This document shows, one piece after another, positions 12,711 through 27,400 of a DNA stretch of 64,000 bases (position 1 is its first letter; every line of letters starts with the position of its first letter). This DNA comes from Fistularia commersonii. Lineage: Eukaryota; Chordata; Actinopteri; Syngnathiformes; Fistulariidae. The notes beneath the pieces were generated by a model. That model was not told the origin of the DNA and did not search any database. It was given only the letters and a program-made list of their open reading frames with translations. The stretch spans positions 16,097,179 to 16,161,178 of the forward strand of contig JBBMNZ010000002.1 in NCBI GenBank assembly GCA_037954325.1. The letters run 5' to 3'. The translations under genes were made by a program, and so were the position numbers.

Positions 12711-15700
12711 GTGTCTTTTCCTTATTTGAGTGCATTTACTATAATTAGATGAGAATTAGTCAAGCTTTATCAACCAGTGTGAAAATTTGTAGTAACGCAC
12801 AAATCTTGAACACTTCCAAGAGGTTTGTACTACAAAAATGCATATATTACACAATCACCTTATCCTTCTTTCAATGGCAGCACAAATAATCAGATGTTAT
12901 TTCTGCATGTCTGATAAAAGTGAAGGTGATGTATAAAGGGATCAAAACCCGTAATATTATCCCAAGGTTTACAAGTGTTCAATTCCAATTAATGTGAATT
13001 CATGCTCTTCATGAATATATGTTTTTATCTTTAATCATTCAAAAGACTGTTCCTGAGCACAAAAGCAAAAATGTAGTAAGTAACTAGGGTTAAGATGTTA
13101 CTGGGAAACTGACAAATTTGTAGGAGTCGGGATTTGTGTAATACACTGGAAATGTCAATTCACACTATATCTAGGTATGGGTAGCAATGTATTCGTATAC
13201 TTCAGAATACTCCTGATTCAATAGTTGAAGCGCCTATAGGAAAACATTACAGGTACAGATAAATTAGTATTTCTAAGTACTTTATATCTGAAAGATTTCG
13301 AGTTATTTCAAAGTCTATTTCTACACATGTACACAATACATATTTTTAAATTAATTTTAACATTCATGATTTAGATTATTTCTGCTTCAGTTTAATTCCA
13401 GATAATTTTCCTGAGTGAAATTAACACTCAGCCCCCCACCCATTTTTTAAAGTGAAGTTTAATGAATTCCAAGGTTTGACAATAAAATGTTCTGCATGAC
13501 TATGCATTTCTTACTACGGCCTCCAGGGGAGTCATAGAGCCCCAAATAGTCAAATAAACGCCTGGGCAGAGAGGATGGAGATGAGTTTGCAGTATCAACG
13601 GTCCATTAAATGGTAAGACTCATTTTGACGCTAAGCATTCAGCAACCATATATATATATATATATATATTACCTTATTAAAAGAGGACTGCAAGATTGGC
13701 CACCACATTTTCCCCTGTTTGCACACAAACATAATCATTCCTTCAAGACATAGCCACAAATAAATCTGTCCACAAGCACATGGCTTGTTTATAAGTTTAA
13801 ATCAAGATAAATTCAAATAAGTTGCTTCTCGATCAGTATTACTTGTACCATATGAATGAATGATGAGCAAAAAAAAAAGTTATGGTCTTAAATAGAGGTA
13901 TTACTTATTTGAGGTTACGCAAAATTTCATTTAACATAAATATTCTTTGAGAAGTGACTGATATGAAAATGTATTCCTATGATAAACAATATCTAAAATG
14001 AAAAGTAGTCCTTAAATGTCATTTGTGTTTAAAACTCCATAATATATTTAATTTCAAATATCACCAGAAAATCCTCCATATCTGAAATTGACCATGTTAA
14101 TTACAGGTCATGTGGAAATTACTGTTGAAGAGCAGTTATTGTGACTCTTATTTGATTCCTGTTTTAGACAGGCGTGTTACCTTAAAATGTTGTTTTCCTG
14201 TGATTGTGGAAGATTAAATACTGGACTCTAGCAACATTACTTTATCTTTGTAGTCTTAGTACCTGCAAATTAAAAAAAGTTTAAACAAAGCATAGACATC
14301 CCTTGTTGGTATGGCGTTTTGACAGAAGGGTTAATTTGAAGGACATGTAGTACTCGTTTGAAAGAAGGTACCATAACTGGTTGTTTGTCTCCAGGCCCTT
14401 GAAAAAACAAATATCCTTACGTAAAAAGTGGTTGAAAATTACAAGAAAAGAAAATGCAAAATCAGAAGTATCCATGCCTTCATTCTAACGTCTATCTTGT
14501 ATTATCCAAATGAATTGTTAGACCAATCATTTAACTGTCATATGCACAAAAAGATAGACTTTGTTGCCTCTTGTCTCCTCTGTTCTACAATGCTATCTTC
14601 CCACATATAATTAAGAAAAAGAAAAAGAAATCATTCCCACTGTCCTGCTTGACTCAAAAAAAAACTCAATCAAAATCGGGTCCCTTGAAAATGGTCTATT
14701 TAAGTCAAACACTAGCAAAATAGTACGGCATTTCTAAAATTAAATATAAATAAAAATGACCATTGCTTGATGTCTACCGATCTCCATTTCCTAATTCTAC
14801 TCCCTGTTTAGCTGCACCAGACCCCTCCATCACTGCAGGCCTTACATCTCAGCATGTACGAGATCATACTCTCCGACAAACAATGAATTAATGAAACACA
14901 TTAATACAACACATTACAGGCCTGAAACTTGCAAAATGATGAAAATTGAGATTAGCTCCTACTATAAATGATAACTCAGAAGATATTGATTTAGTGATCA
15001 GTACAAAATGTATATAACAAGCTTTTTCAGCACCAAGCTGGTTTTAAACATGTGTACACATCATTTGAGACATTTGAAGTTTCATAGAAAGAAAAGCACA
15101 GATTGAAACAATAATAATGTTTTTTGAAGTGTGAATTCAATTTTGCCCCAATATCAGGGTGTTGGCTTGTTTTCAGATATCTGGAGCGGTTGAATAAAGA
15201 ATGTAAGCAGTTAATGTTATGAGTAAAATCAGCCCTAAGATTGACATGTTATGTTTGATGTGAGAAAACACCTGACATACAACACATGAAAGAATGAATC
15301 TATCAGATTTGCTTAAATAGCACAAATGAGAACACATTATTACATTAAAACAGACACTTCTCCCAATCAGCTACATAAGTTCCTTTGGATCCCCGAGCTC
15401 TGTAAAACCAGATCAGGTTTGATTGGTATGGAGATATTAAAGAGAGAAATATTTATTTCAAGCCTTTCATGAAATTAATAAGGAAATTTTTTTTGACATC
15501 TCAGTTTCCTTTTCCCCCAAGAAAGTTAACAAACCAGCAGCTGGATTCTACACAGACCCATTAAAATATGTGATACCTTGATTCCACAGAGACGGCCTCC
15601 ATTCATCCTAATGATGTAAATTCCAAGTAAAACCCCACTGATCTATTGCTTGACTAATACCGAGTTTTCACAGATATATGTAAATCACATTTCATGAAAA

Positions 15701-16500
15701 TATGAAGATTTTCAGTCATATTTTGATGCAAAAACATATTACATCTTGTTATATTCAAGTGCATGTGAATTATAGACACCTGTAATTACTAAAAAAAAAA
15801 TAGTGCAATGGTAAAATTACAATGCTTCTCTTGTGTTCATATTGTTTAAGTAATAAGGTTAATATATTTGACAAACATAATGCTGAATAGGGCATTCTGC
15901 ATATGATGTCATTTTCAAATTGTGATATTTCATTCGCAGTTTTAATGTACTGTTATGGTTAATTGTTGGCTATTTCATTCCAAATGATCGGATTCATCCT
16001 AAAAATCACAGATAGGGAGCGCAAACTGCTGATATTTTATAGGTTTCTTTGTTTAGTTAAGACCAATGAGTTAAAGGGGAACTTGTTTTTACTATTTTTT
16101 TTTTTTTTGCTAATTCTGGGAAGAAAAAGTGGGATTTTTCTTTTGTTTTTCCTGCGATGTGTTTCTTGTTTAAGTTTTAGATCATTTTCTCAACAAAAAA
16201 AAAGCTTTAGATGGGGAGACCATCTTACTCACACCGGAAACAGAAAGAAAAGATTACAAGACGATTGAATTTTGCACTACACTTGTAATTGTTCTGCCCA
16301 TGGACTTCTGGCTGAACGAAAACTGTAAATAGTGACCGGCCCTTCTGTATTTGCTTAATTAAAGTATTTATCATACTGTTTGTTTGTTTGTTTGTTTGTT
16401 TGTTTTTTTATTTACTGCCAGGTGGGTGGGGAGAAAATAGTTAGCTTGTTTCCTAGCAGAAACCCCGATAGTACAGTAACATGTTAATTGAAAGATAGAG
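12711..16500. other. intergenic, no gene seen
   Basis: AT-rich sequence with a short TA tract (13648-13669) and a GTTT tetranucleotide tract (16378-16404). Open frames are short and lack family resemblance, codon bias or flanking splice signals. No RNA gene or identifiable transposon was recognised. Confidence 0.55.
16378..16404. repeat. (GTTT)n tetranucleotide repeat
   Basis: Six to seven perfect GTTT units followed by a T run, in intergenic DNA. Confidence 0.95.
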
Positions 16501-19500
16501 AATAGGTGTGCTCGTCCTCCACTCCCTGAAGAAAGCCGTAGGCCGGCCTCTTTGCAAGGCCGACTGAAAACAACTTATTGGGTAAATTCAGTCTGCCAGT
16601 TAACGTCTGAGGTGTTTTACTCACTGAAAACCGCTGGACGGTGGGCTAGCGGACACCCGCGCCATGTTTCGTCCTCCCGGTCAGGCAATGGCCAGGTGAG
16701 ACGGTTTGGAGCTTTATGGAATCACCTATGGCGGAGGATGTCCTAGATATTCGTGAGCATTACTTTGGCAAAAGTGGGATGGAGGAAATAATAATAATCA
16801 AAGAAATCAATATTGGTGATGGTCACCGGACATCTTTGACTTCCACGTGACTATATCCTGGATGCACAGCTGGGACGTGTAGATACCGAGGACCCACGGA
16901 AGTTCAACAACCAAGGTGATGCAAACCCAGACAGGATACCCCCGCCCCCCTTTCTGGTTTTATTTTAACCTGCAGAGCCTTATCTCCAAACAACTTTTTA
17001 CAAGAGTTGAGGGGATCAGTTCATAATCTAAGATAGTCACAAATAAAAATTCTTGGCTGCTGTTGGTCTTTCATGTAAGCAGATACCACATGGTCTGTGT
17101 TCATCTTTTTCAGTGATGCAGGGTTGATCGTACTATTAAAAAAAAAAAAAATCAAATTTATTCATTTTCTTAAACTAGTTGATTCATTGGCTCCCAGATA
17201 TGCCACTTGCTCGGACCGGAGTTGAATAAGTTCAGTGACCTGCACTTAGCCTGTATTGTATAGGGCAAAAAATGGCAATTATTCCAGTGAGTGACCGGGG
17301 CAGCTTTACTGTGCTTCATCTCTCAGTGTGTGTCCTGGCAGCTGTAGGGCTCTGGTTGCGTGTCAAGCTTGGTCAGACACATGGCTGCAAACGGAGTCGA
17401 AGCTGTACCTCTACACACTGCTACCTCGATCTCCAGAAGGGCACTATGTGGAGGATTACAGGCATTTTCAGATTACCGCCCAGCAAGACTGAACTGTCTG
17501 CTGCTCTGGCCCCCTTTTTAAACGGGGGAGATAGACAGCTCACCGATACATTGAAAATAAATACAAATTGTTGTGTGTGTGTGGGGGGGCCAGGGGTCAA
17601 GTAATGTATGAGGTTTTGATTAGGGCTGCAGATGTTTTGATGGACATTTAAGGTATTAAATGTGACTACATTTTGACAAAACTTTTCAAAAGAAGAAAAT
17701 GAGAACCTGCTTTATGAGTGGCAGTAGGGCAAAAGGTGCTGTCTTTCATTGGTTTTAGTCACAGCCTTATGGGACAAGTTGCTCTCACCCCTCCCTTAAT
17801 ATCTCTAATCATGGATGCCTTAATCAAATTGAGTAAAACATAAAGAATTGGCTGGCACTGTGGATTATGTAGCAAGGGTTAGGAATGTGGGGGAAGGGGG
17901 ATACTCCTTAATGTAGGATGACTAACATTGAAGTTCCAGTGCCAGGAGTATGCCCTGTCCATCTGCCATTCCACTCACCCACCCACTGACACACTAACAG
18001 GTGCGTGCACACAGATACATGTGTGTGTTTTTCTGTGTACGCGCTCGCTACTCCACCCTGCACTCTGGCCCTACCCCTGTCCTCACTTAGCCTGGGCAGC
18101 AGATGGTGAGGGGTAAGCCTCATAGCCCCCCTTTTTGCTCCGAGCCACCAACCCATCACCCCCATTCCCCCCCCAAGACCACTACCCCACCCCTCTTTGT
18201 GTTGTTGAAGAGTCTGAGTGCTGAAAGGCGAGCCCTAGCTTGCCCCCCCCCCCCCCCCAAATCCTTGGCTGACTGCCATTGGCAGGACTCAGTCAGGTGT
18301 CCTAATGCTTCAGTTAGGGGAGGAAACGCTGGTTAATCTGCCCATCGCGTGCCACTGGCCATAGCCTGGCCTCTTTGTGTCTGGCACCCCTCTGATCAGT
18401 CCCTCCACCCCTTCATCTGTCTTACCCCTTCTACTCCAACCCAGTTTCTCTGCCCCAAGACGGTGTCATCCTTTCTTAAGGATCAGCCTCTCTCCCTCCA
18501 AGAATGTGTTTTGACTACACTTCTTTTCTACACTTCTTTTTTGTCATTGTATCTCGCATCAGGCAACATAGGTGTTTTTGATAGATGCCCAACATTCCTC
18601 CCGATGGAATTTGCTATTGTATTGTTCCGATCAGTTATCAAACACACTATATTGTGCTGACTCATCGCAGAGACACATTCTACCGTAAATGGAGCTCACA
18701 GAAAAATGTCGCTCCTCAATATTCATAAAACGACAGTCGCATGTTGTGAGCTGGCTAACTTATAAAACTTGAAAGCATTTACCAAAGCTGCGCACATGGA
18801 ACCGATCCATTTGACTGCATTTATTACTTTTTTTATTCTATTTTGAAGGATTGCTGAAGTTCACAAAAACTCAACACCATCACATACATTTTGACATGAA
18901 ATATCAAATTAAATGTTGTTACTGTGTGAGGAAAAGAGTAAGTGTCTCTCTGTCCTCTTTTAATGTCTGGTAATTCATGATTTTGAATTGTGATCTTTCC
19001 TCCATTGAAATATTCAGTTATTGGTTAATTGGTAACTTGCTATTTTCAGGAATGATCAAATGAAGTGTTGGACTTTTGAGAACGGAACAAAGTGTGCATT
19101 TCAAGTGTAAGCTTTTAGTGTGAATTTCCAGTTTCAGTTTTAAGTTTTTTGCTTTCAAAGGTAATTACCTTCTCTGTATACAGAAAAAGTATCAGTCCTC
19201 AAAGGTGTACTATGCTGATTAGGATGAATGATGCTCCATTGCTTCATGGAGGTTGATATGATGGTATTGTGTTACCAGAGGTCATTGCCATTTGACCCAT
19301 GCTGACCCTCTTTTTAATTGACCCCTGAGTTTGGTCACTGCTTTAGAGCACAAGCAGCACCCATAAGGTCAGAGTTCAAAATATCCTCAGCTGTGCTGTC
19401 ATGGAAACAGTTTGCTCATTTGATGGTCAGTTTTAGTCTCAGATGGTTGTTCATATAGAGATCAGAGGATTTCCTTTTCAGTTGTCCAATATTCTAATTA

Positions 19501-21337
19501 TAGCAAGAATTACATTGTATTTACAATAGTACAAATCTTAATTTCAGTGTTGCTGTTTTGAAGGCAATTATGATGATGGCATCCCTTTCTGTAGTATCAC
19601 CTTAATTAATCATTGTACTATATTTTTCAATATTACTTGGTCTTTTATTCTGTCATAACTGATCTGTAAGCAGCAAAGCATTTGTTTTGTGTTTTTTTCC
19701 CCCTCCTCTTTTTTTACTGTTTCGACCAAAGCCGCCATTGTGGTCTGTTGGAAAATTCCCCATAGTTTGTCTTTCCACTTCCTGTTTGTGCCTGTTGTGA
19801 AGGGTTTCCTTGCAATCAGTGCTGCGGTAGGGGAGGGAAAAATCAATACTTGCAATGTAACGTGTGGCCATGGAAGACGCGAATGATTTATGTAAGGATT
19901 GGTACCTCCTGAATTTGCTGGCTGCATGAGCGGAGGAGAGGAGTGAATGGTGGAACAGTGACCCACAGAAAGAACTGAAATATTGTAAAATGTGTGCGTG
20001 CCTCTGTTGATCATTACATTAGTCCTCTCTCTAATGCCTTTTTTTTTCTCCAACTCTCAAACACACCATGCTCTCACTGCCCCGCTTAATCTTGGCGTTG
20101 GTGTATTATGAGACTGATGGGACGCACACGCACCACACACACCCCAGGAGTTTAGCAGGTTGTGGACCACCAGCCAGAAACAGCATATGTCCCTCTCCTC
20201 TCCAGATTAATGAGAGCATGTTAATATTACCATACAGTCAGAGAGGAGGGGATAGGGGCAAAGGCAGGGGAGGGATGGTAGAGGGAGTGTAAGAGCCTTG
20301 CAGACTTGAGATTCAGAGGGAAGCACGATGCGAGAGGAATGAGAGCAAGACTGCAAGGGAAGGAGGGAGACAGCAAGTCTTGGAAAGAGATGGAGGGATG
20401 AAAGTGTGGAGGCGGGAAGGAGCAAGAAAAGTGAGGACATAACAACCATGAAAAAATGTGTGTGTGCTTTATTGCAGTGGCCCCACCTACCCCTCCATCC
20501 TGTTAAGGAGGCAGTCCTAAGGAGGAGGGGTAGGATCCCCTCCCTCAGCCACTGACACACATACATACTCTCTTTCTGGCTCATGCATGCACTCTGCTCT
20601 GTGAGGCAGCAGTCGCTGAAGTGCTCTGGATAGACCATGCAATGTTCTGCAGGTGTCCCACCCTACTCATCTCGTGGATGCTGTAGAAGGTACTATAACA
20701 TATTGTTTACTTTGTCCCAGAATCGCTATAATCTTTCTTGTAGCTTAGTTTGCTCGTTTCCTTCTTCATTTAAAGGAGGATTTCCCTATGTTTTAGATGA
20801 ATCCGTCACTCCGTGCTGCGAATGTGCATGTGATTGCGAGTCAGCATCTGTGTTTACGAGACAGATTTTATGTGTGCGTGTTTGTTTAGAAGCACGAGTG
20901 GATCTATAGGCCAATAACTTTGTTCGCTTCATATCTTTGCACTTCATTTCTATGAACAAATGTATGCAATATTCTAAACTAATTTCATGGAGGCCATGGC
21001 TTGTGGTCCTATATGTATTTAGTCCCCCCCCCCATATGGTAGGGAGGCAAGTTCTTATAATACATATTGTTTTTCCATAAAAGCTACCATATATTTGTGA
21101 AAGTGATAAATGAAGAGTTGTAAAGAAACAGTTGCTTTTTTTCTTTTAATACATGTAACATTTCCCAGTATTTATTTCAGTAACAGCGACACAACATTTG
21201 AGGTACATGGTGACCCGTATCTATAAGTGTTGTTTGAATTTTATACATGAATTGATGTAAATTAAGACTTAATTGCAAGAAAATGTACTTTATTAAAAAG
21301 GAAGTCAATAAGATTGCAGCAAAAATGGATAATCCAA

Positions 21338-21348
21338 GTGTGTGTGTG

Positions 21349-21387
<39 letters not shown>

Positions 21388-21424
21388 GCGTGCGTGTGTG
21401 TCTGTGTGTGTGTGTGTGTCTGTG
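21338..21424. repeat. imperfect (GT)n microsatellite
   Basis: GT repeat of about 87 bp with interruptions by GC and TC dinucleotides, in intergenic DNA. Confidence 0.95.
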
Positions 21425-24400
21425 GCGCGCAAGCTTGAGAGCACATGTCTTGCATGTAACATGCACTATTGGCAAACACCCACTACACCCTTTCTGTTCA
21501 CACTAGAGAACAACTTAAATAATACTGAATTCATGGGCTCTGATTTTTTTTCAATTTATGTTCAGTAGGTGTCAATATTTGATTATACTTTGGATGGTTG
21601 TTGAATATTTGATTTCTTATTTGAAATTTTGCGATTTTCATGTTTCCTTGGATGAGTAAGCTTTTTTCCACTGTATTTGATAGTTCAGTTTGATTAAATG
21701 ACAAATATGTCTCAAAATATTTGTCCACCATACAAGTTATCCGAATCATTAAACAAGCTTACAATACCTTTGAACAATACGGATGTTCAAAGGACAATCG
21801 TACCTGACAAAGAATCATCAAAATTTTTGCACTACGTTTTTGTTTTCAAACCAGATTGGTGACCTTTTATTCTTTCTGAAAACAATATCAAAAACCCTCC
21901 TACAAATCTGTTTCTTCATTGCTTCCTCCCAATTCTTCATCCCTCTCCTCTTTCTCTTGGTTAAAACTGTTCCTCTTCCTCTTCTTTTAGGTTTGTATTG
22001 ACCTGTCAATAGTATTATCCACAGAGCGTGTGGCAGAGCCAGGGTCACATCCCTCTTGGGTTTGGATGGTCAGCCCCCTGGACACATTTTGGTGTGACAG
22101 TGGCCAATAGGACCTAAGCTGTGGTCATCCTTCAATCTAGCTCCTTTTACAGCAGAGGTCACACGAGTCAAAGGGTAATAAGTTTAACCCCTTGAGGGGT
22201 GAGAAGTCAGAGGTCACAAACGAGGCTGTAGGGAGAAGGTTTGAATCATCAATCAGTGGCACTCTTGGTAATATCTGTGCATATTGATGACGTGCTTGCT
22301 TCTTCCAATCTCATTTGCATACCTTGCAGAACACAAAGGGCAGCTCTGTAGAAACCTACAAAAGTCACCACTGTGTAATGGGACATTATTTACACTACTG
22401 TTCTCATTTCTTAAAATTCAAATCCTTATCACAGTGGTTAACCTTTTTGGTAATAGTGATGCCGTTACTTGATTTCCTCAGAGAAAGCCAAAATAGCACA
22501 ATATTTGCGAATTAAGTTTTGATATTTCTATACGTTGCTCTAATGTTTCTGTGTATGATAATTCAAACACTAGGTCTTGAACATACAGTTGATTAACAAA
22601 GAATAATTATATCCAATATGTAGACTGGTTATTTGTGTTTTAGCTTTAGCATGCCACACCTTTTTTTGTGCCTTGGTGCATTGAAAGGGAACGTCTGAAA
22701 ACAACGGATATATATCTTAATGCTTGATTTCTTTTTAGGGGGAAAAGTAATTGTAATAATTGTCCCATGATTTTGGATAATCAAATTTGATTATAGTAAT
22801 ATTGCTGTTTTTAGTTGTGTATATTTTTGTTAATATAGGTCACCGCTCTTACTCCACCACAGGTATCTTAAAATACAGGTAATCAACCATCAAAGAAAAT
22901 GAAATGTTTAGCAGAATAGGTGTGATATTCTCTTGAATTGTGATGCAGAAGTCCCCCCAACAAACAACTGAAATGGTGCTCTGCTGTTGTTTCAGCATCT
23001 CTGAGAGGTCTCCTCTCGCTGACTGATGTTAGCGATGTGTCAGCATTAAGCTAGGCCTGCCTGCTCGGCTGCTGGGGCTGTGGTGGCGACCAGCCCAGCC
23101 TGGCCAAAAGCCAGACTAGACATGTCTTGGCAATCAACAGAAATTTGACAGGATCGAGGAATGGGGGTGGGAGGAAGGGGGTATGCTGATACAAAATGCA
23201 ATATTCCAGATCCGTATTATTAACAAAGTGTAATGACTTTTATAGTATAGACATTTATCAAAGATTATAAACCTTTCACCCCCTGCTTTTCTGATTCAAC
23301 AGTGTGCCAAGGTGGGAGGGAGCTGAAGAAAGAGGACATGCGACAAGGATCCCAGGTTGTTCTCGAAATCTGGATGTAAGAATTGCATGGTATGTTTTTT
23401 TTTGCTAAACGAATCACCATGACACACCTAATGGATATGACTTTAAGAGAGACTCCACCCACAGATTACATATACAGATTTTGGTGCATATATGGTAGAA
23501 TGTACAGGCATCAGGGTAGGTGCATGACATTAAGTACGTGAGTAAGAGAGAGACATGTTGCTCAGTCAGCTTGAGCACAAACAAGAGACTATCAATCACA
23601 AATGTCTGTGAGCTATACTACCATTGTGCTGGTGCTGTCAGGTCTTTCTCAGCTGGAATAGGACAGTTTACCTTCACTTCTTTATCAACCCTGCCCCGTA
23701 ACTTAAAAAAAAACATTTTCATGTAATTTATAACAATGAGTAGAGAATAGGTTTTACAGTGTAACATGCAAATCACGTCTCTGTTGAAGGAGCTGCATGA
23801 TTTTCTTCCATTGTTTTTGAAATATCAAAGATATGAATTAAGGGCTTAGGGAAAGGAGTCATTCTCATAATAAAGAAGAATGACTACCAAAGATACTGTT
23901 TTCAGTGTTACAAGTGCTGTATCTACATTGTTTTAACCTTGATCTTTCTGCATACTTGCTGTCATTTGTAGCAGGGTTACAATTTTCATGAGTGCACCGC
24001 TCATTGTCATTATATCGGCATCAAATATCTACAAAAAAAATCAGATTCCTACAATACTCCTTATTTAATGCTTGTTTTGGTTTTGCAAACTGAATTGACA
24101 AATCCCAACTAGCATCAGAAAAGGCCATAAAATCAAGTGCAGTCCTACGGTATGGGTACAAGCCATCTGTACTTTCAAAGATGCATATAAAGACCTTGGA
24201 TAAGAGTAAGGGTGGAGTTGGCTGACGGCTGTATGCATTTTGCAATACTGAAGGCAATTTTGGAGAGCATGTGAAGAATAGCAGGTGGACTAGTGATTGT
24301 GATAAGAGCAAGTAATTGATCTTTTGGTCAAGGACTTGTACTTCAAACTTAGTTTGATCAGCTGAGAGGTTCACTTCACATTTATCTATGGAACTACATT

Positions 24401-27400
24401 GGCTAACACACCCCTGGGAGGGGAAAAACACCATATACAATTACTTTCACGAATAAGGTGATGACAATTGCTATCACGTTTTCTGTTTAAGCGACTGTGT
24501 ATAGAGGATGCGTAAGGAAAATTGTATCAAAAGTTTAAGTAACATGTAGCTTTCTTTTAGTGTATAAATATATATATATATATACATATACATATGTATA
24601 GAATGCATCTTTCTATGATAAGGGGTTTGTGATGTAACCAGGTTGTCAAATGTACTTTTAGATCTAACTTGATTGTTCACAAAGATTTAGTTGTGTTCAA
24701 TGGAGCTTTTATTACGTTTTCCATAAAATAACCTTCATAGGATCTAGGTTTTTCTAAAAGAAAGAGACTTTCCGTTTCGAGTACTGTCTTCACTTTGGGC
24801 AAATACTGAAACAAGGATGAAATAACTGTTTTTTTTTCTACAAAACCTTTTGCCAGATAAACTAAATCAGGAGATTGAAAGCCTGTAACAGACTGAGCTG
24901 AGTCCGCTCGTAGATGAACAGCTTTCACCAAAATCACTTGGGCCTTTTTTGAAGCCCGTAAAGCAAAACATGCTCTTTTTGGTGCACTCTGAAACTTAAG
25001 TTATTAAAAAAAATCAACCGTGTAAGAAACATGATTCCAATATGACCTTTTATCTTGTGTTCTTATGAATTTAATGTTGCACGGTGTTAAATGTTATATA
25101 GTTTATTCTAAATGTCAATCTTCGACTTTAAACCAGCAAAACCACGACATCATCTAATGTCACATCCTACTTCCAAATCATGTCAAAATTTTGACTTAGA
25201 TTTGAAATTTTGAGATGCTTTGGCATACCACTTGCATAATTTTATTATATTTTGAAACAAAAATGCTCAGGTTTTTTTTTTTACTTTTTTAAATAACAAT
25301 ATTGCTTTGAGGGTTTAAGTTAAATTGATGAGACCTTATGGTATTGATGCTACTACCGGTAAATCAAGTGAATGAATGGTAACTATGAAATGACCCGAGG
25401 CCGATGACACAATGTTCCCTGAGAAAAGGCCAGCGCTCCAATGGGGTTAAATTAACTCTACATTCATTTGCATAGGACATAAATTCACATTTAAATGGCA
25501 GAAAATTGCTTTGGTGGCTGATACATTGATGCATACGAAATTATATTTGTAGTTGTGCCTGTGTGTGGGTGTGTGATATAAGATTGTTTAGAGGAATTAT
25601 GTGTCCAATTACAGGGATGGAATGTAAATATGTTGTGGACTTTCAGTAGCACGCATCATTGACTCTTTCTCCTGGAGTGCATGGCTAAATTGCAGCGTGT
25701 TCCACTTTCAGTTACTGGTACAGTATGTCAGAATCCAACCATAATGTAACCACACCCAAATTTTGTATAGAAGGCTTAATTCTATATAAACATGGTCCCA
25801 TAATATTGTTTTTGACCTACAGATGGTTTTGATATTTTGTTGATAGCACAGAGTTTACATTTTCATTTGGGGAAGTCTTACATTTTTACTCATCCTTCTA
25901 GGCACCCTTTTTAGTTTAGTCTACAAGTTCAGTTTTGAGCAAAAACTAATGGGACTCGAAGTTCTATTTTTCAGGAGATTGCATGGGCTGAGGAATTAAA
26001 ATTCAGGATTTTGTTTTCTACATTACCCTTCTTGTTTTCATAATTTCATATTTGATTTAAATAGTGCTTAAATTAGCATGTATTTGGTATGTTAAAATAC
26101 AAAAATTTAATACAGGTCTCAGTCAAATCCAAAACTATGATATAAAGCCAATAAATAACGTCAGACTGGGTAAATGTAAATTAGTGTGTTTTTCACTTCA
26201 AGTTCCTCAAAGTAATTTTGTCAACGGTCACTGCCCCCTACCAGCCCATTTGGACAGTTAAAGTAATATTGTCCTTGCTGGCTGAGAATGCTATAATATT
26301 ACTTGGAAGTGAATCTTTCTCTTATTTCTTCACCCATTCATATCCTTTCATCTCTATAGTGGGACTGCGGTAACGGAAAAACTGGGACCACTACACATGT
26401 CACATCAGTTCAGAGAGATCTCAATTGTTTTTAGTCACTGTGGACCTCTCAAAAGTCTATGGATTGCCTTTATTTCCCAGCATGTCTTCATAGAACAACC
26501 CACCCCATGTCACCCTATTTGCACACTGCTGGAGATGCACATGTGGTCTAGGACTGACATATAGCACATAAGCATTGTGAATTTGCCTGTATATACTTTC
26601 TCATACAATGACTTTTATCTCCATCTGAGTCCTTCACCACAAACTAGACTATCAACAGATACTACAATATGGCTCCCCAGGAGGCCCCTTACAGACCTGT
26701 TTTATAATTTGAGTTGCTCTGTCCATTGTATCGGCCTCCTTTGATAAATTTACCTCCAACTGATACAATGCGTCAGTCTTTTTGTTAAGGGAAGACAATT
26801 GCTTGTGCAGTGGAGGTCCTGGGCCTTAATGAAGTGCTAAAGCACACATTTTGGCTACAGGGCTCAAAGGTCATTATTTTTCTTGCTGTTAACATTAGAT
26901 GACAGCTAACGGAGCAGACAACACTATGAAAGGATGGAGACTAAAGTTCATATGGTGATATCATTATTTTATTGTTCAGTCCTGTAAGAAGAGGGCAGTA
27001 AAGCGTATGCTAACTTCTTCATAACTGAATATGAAATATCCATTGATTGTCACAGCGAGAGTCTAACTGAAGAAAACAATGATTTGAATGGTCAGGCCAG
27101 TTATGTGCAGCAGGACCTCAACCATCTCAGGTCAAGGGCTGTGTGGTTATATGCAAAGTATTGAAAATCTTTTAATCTCTCATTTGGTCATCTCTCATTT
27201 GATCATCTAATGCTTTTTATATAAACTTTTAATACTTATTTTAATTTACTGTAGTTTTAACCTATAGTAGGGCAAGCCACAGGCTACAAGTGTAAAATGG
27301 AAGAACATGGCATCCCCAAAATATTTCAAAGGGAAATGACACCATACATTTATTCATTTGTTTTCACAGAAAGCAGTTAAGGTTGACAATCAACAGACCA

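Noticed and set aside
19610..20053. 147-codon minus-strand open frame
   Set aside because: No recognisable domain, no splice context, and sequence of ordinary intergenic composition; most likely chance.
20207..20638. 143-codon minus-strand open frame
   Set aside because: Much of it is translated from a purine-rich low-complexity tract (Leu/Ser/Pro bias).
24021..24440. 139-codon minus-strand open frame
   Set aside because: No family resemblance and no promoter or poly(A) context; treated as chance.
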